From the NCBI RefSeq assembly GCF_003024675.1, contig NZ_PYLP01000002.1, positions 186,001-250,000 of the forward strand: 64,000 bases of DNA, written 5' to 3'. A model generated the notes under the pieces. It was given only the letters and a program-made list of their open reading frames with translations, was not told where the DNA came from and did not search any database. Both the position numbers and the translations under genes were made by a program. Below are positions 62,235-64,000 of this stretch, piece by piece; position 1 is the stretch's first letter; every line of letters begins with the position of its first letter. Source of the DNA: Faecalibacillus faecis. Its GTDB lineage: Bacteria; Bacillota_I; Bacilli_A; Erysipelotrichales; Coprobacillaceae.

Positions 62235-63926
62235 TAATTCAATAATAACTGGTAAAATCACAGGTCTTTTTCCTGTTTCTTTGATAATATAACGATTTGC
62301 CTTATCTTTGATTGTTTGACGAACATCGCGAATATCACCATTATCATCTTTTTTATAAGCTTCTAATTCTTTTTCAGCCATTTCAATAATAGCTCTAACA
62401 ATGTTTTCAGAGTCTTTTAAATAAATAAATCCTCTTGTTTGAACATCCGTATTTGCGACAATTTCTTTTGTTTTACCATCAATTGTCATCCCAATAATAA
62501 CGACACCATCATTTTGAAGTTGATTACGATCATCAATAACTTTAACACCAACATCACCAATACCTAATCCATCAATCATTACATCTTCAATTGTAATCGA
62601 ATCACGATAATCTTGAAGTTTACCATCATTAAATGTAATGATTTCGCCATTATCTACAATAATAATATAATCATCTTTAATACTCATTTTTTTGGCAACA
62701 TCACTTACTGCCACAAAGTGTTGATATTCTCCTTTAATAGGAATAAAGTATTTTGGATTTAAAATTTGAATTAAAACTTTAATATCTTCTTCACTTGCAT
62801 GCATTGATTGAAGTTCTTTATTTTTTAACACATGAATTTGTGTGTCTGTTTTATACAATTCATTTATTGCACGATTTGCGATTTTTTCTGTACCAGGAAG
62901 TACAGGAGAAGCGACAATAAATGTATCACTCTCTTGTAATTTTAATTTTTCATCCCCTCCATCAATAATATCTAAAATATCATGATATATACGACGTGGA
63001 CTACCACTTAATAAGACAACGAGTTTATCCATATTCTTTTTATCACTAATAGCCTTACTATCAGCTATATATGATGGATGAATATCTAAAATTGGTCTTT
63101 TTGTATGACGGGCAATTCGCATTATTGTATTGGTATTATCATATTTATCACGTCCATAAAAACAAATTTTGCGATTATATTTCTTAGCAAGTTGGGCAAT
63201 TTCTTGTGTTCTAAAAGCATTTTGAGCGTAACTTGAAATAATAATTCTTCCTGTTGCATCTTCAAAAATACTTTCAATCTTATCTGTTAATTTATGTTTT
63301 GGTGACGTATAACCATCATTTTTTGAATAAGAAGATTCACATAGAAGAGCTAAGACCCCTTTTTTGCCAATTTCCATCATCTTTTGAATATTACATCTAA
63401 ATCTTTCAGGTGCTCCGAAATCTATTATAAATTCACTACTATAGACAACATAACCATTTGGTGTTAGAAATGCGAGTCCAACGCTTCCTGGGATTGAATG
63501 AGTTATTGGGAAAAATTCAACAGTAACACCCGCTACTTTTATTGTTGCATTCATATTAACTCTTTTTATTTTATATTTATAAGAAACATGAGAATGTCGC
63601 ATATATCTTTGTAAAAGCTGATCAATAAGATCTGCTGTCAAATCAGTCGTATAAATAGGCACATTCACTTCTTGTAATAAATAAGGAAGTGCCCCCATAA
63701 CATCATCATGACCATGAGTAATAAAAATAGCTTTAATTTTATCTTTATTTTCTTTTAAATAATCAAAGTTAGGAATAATAACATCTACTCCTAATTTATC
63801 CACTTCTGGAAATCTATATCCAGCATCAATAATAAACCATTGATCATCTATCTCTAGGCAATACATACTTTTGCCATTTTCTGCTTGACCCCCAATAGGA
63901 GTAAGCTTTACTACACTTTTATTCAT
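62232..63926 (-). CDS. rnjB: Ribonuclease J2-like protein
   Basis: A metallo-beta-lactamase/beta-CASP protein of RNA processing. Its motif 2 reads THGHDDVMGALPYLL, where RNase J1 has HGHEDH; the last His is lost, as in J2-type subunits. The next ligand region reads YSSEFIIDFG instead of a GD motif, and LLCESS replaces LLSDST. These changes suggest weak or no catalysis, with J1 as partner. 564 residues, full length. ATG follows AAAGGAGG. Its position before spoIIIE matches Bacillus rnjB. Confidence 0.88.
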   Translation of the reverse strand: MNKSVVKLTPIGGQAENGKSMYCLEIDDQWFIIDAGYRFPEVDKLGVDVIIPNFDYLKENKDKIKAIFITHGHDDVMGALPYLLQEVNVPIYTTDLTADLIDQLLQRYMRHSHVSYKYKIKRVNMNATIKVAGVTVEFFPITHSIPGSVGLAFLTPNGYVVYSSEFIIDFGAPERFRCNIQKMMEIGKKGVLALLCESSYSKNDGYTSPKHKLTDKIESIFEDATGRIIISSYAQNAFRTQEIAQLAKKYNRKICFYGRDKYDNTNTIMRIARHTKRPILDIHPSYIADSKAISDKKNMDKLVVLLSGSPRRIYHDILDIIDGGDEKLKLQESDTFIVASPVLPGTEKIANRAINELYKTDTQIHVLKNKELQSMHASEEDIKVLIQILNPKYFIPIKGEYQHFVAVSDVAKKMSIKDDYIIIVDNGEIITFNDGKLQDYRDSITIEDVMIDGLGIGDVGVKVIDDRNQLQNDGVVIIGMTIDGKTKEIVANTDVQTRGFIYLKDSENIVRAIIEMAEKELEAYKKDDNGDIRDVRQTIKDKANRYIIKETGKRPVILPVIIEL

Positions 63927-64000
63927 TATTTCCTCCTTTAAATTTATTTCTTATTTCGTTTTCTTTGTTTCTATTCTAACAAATAATTCATAAAAGAAAA
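63927..64000. other. Window edge, no gene
   Basis: Leader of the RNase J2 gene on the - strand. A weak -10 (TAGAAT) is visible on that strand; nothing else is evident. Confidence 0.5.

Overview
The window is a compact, AT-rich Firmicutes chromosome segment. Gene content and order point to a spore-forming Erysipelotrichia (Coprobacillaceae-like) lineage: Bacillus-like blocks of housekeeping and sporulation genes, a NadD-YqeK fusion, an arginine-type EF-P and very low G+C. The species assignment is inference. I saw no tRNA, rRNA or CRISPR array.

Left arm (1-23.4 kb, almost all + strand): the 3' end of lepA, a class B penicillin-binding protein, rpmG, a metallo-beta-lactamase-fold hydrolase and a seven-gene comG pseudopilus operon. 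A block parallel to the Bacillus efp-to-spo0A region follows: efp, a lone spoIIIAH, an Asp23 gene, nusB, xseA, xseB, ispA, dxs, tlyA, recN, spoIVB, spo0A. Then come dinB, a SpoIIM-like membrane protein, xerD and deoB. Compared with Bacillus as I know it, spoIIIAA-AG, accBC, folD and ahrC are missing from this block.

Accessory region (23.4-30.8 kb): gene-poor and decayed. It holds a possible structured RNA and a shorter related segment at either end of its left part, coiled-coil remnants, an IS21-family 3' end joined to the 3' end of a phage-type structural gene, a promoter followed by an 11-C tract before a small membrane protein, an orphan PTS EIIB gene, an apparently intact IS256-family element, a DUF6508 gene and a GC-rich frameshifted remnant.

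Right arm (30.8-64 kb, mostly - strand): purF; a DUF711/ACT pair; two more orphan EIIB genes behind a promoter overlapped by a cre-like site; a phosphodiesterase; an XRE regulator; the yqeH-yhbY-nadD/yqeK-rsfS-yqeM-mtnN-U32 operon; sigK; parE-parC with plsY divergent; a histidine phosphatase; yneF, a candidate sirA, tkt and a DUF896 gene in Bacillus order; a standalone structured RNA; the ymfH/ymfF pair; a BMP-type nucleoside ABC transporter; an FtsK/SpoIIIE translocase; and an RNase J2-like protein.

Two functional themes run through the window. Sporulation: spo0A, spoIVB, spoIIIAH, the SpoIIM-like gene, sigK, FtsK/SpoIIIE and the sirA candidate, several of them reduced or divergent. EF-P: residue 32 is arginine, although homologues of proteins linked in Bacillus to lysine-32 modification are encoded 45 kb away.
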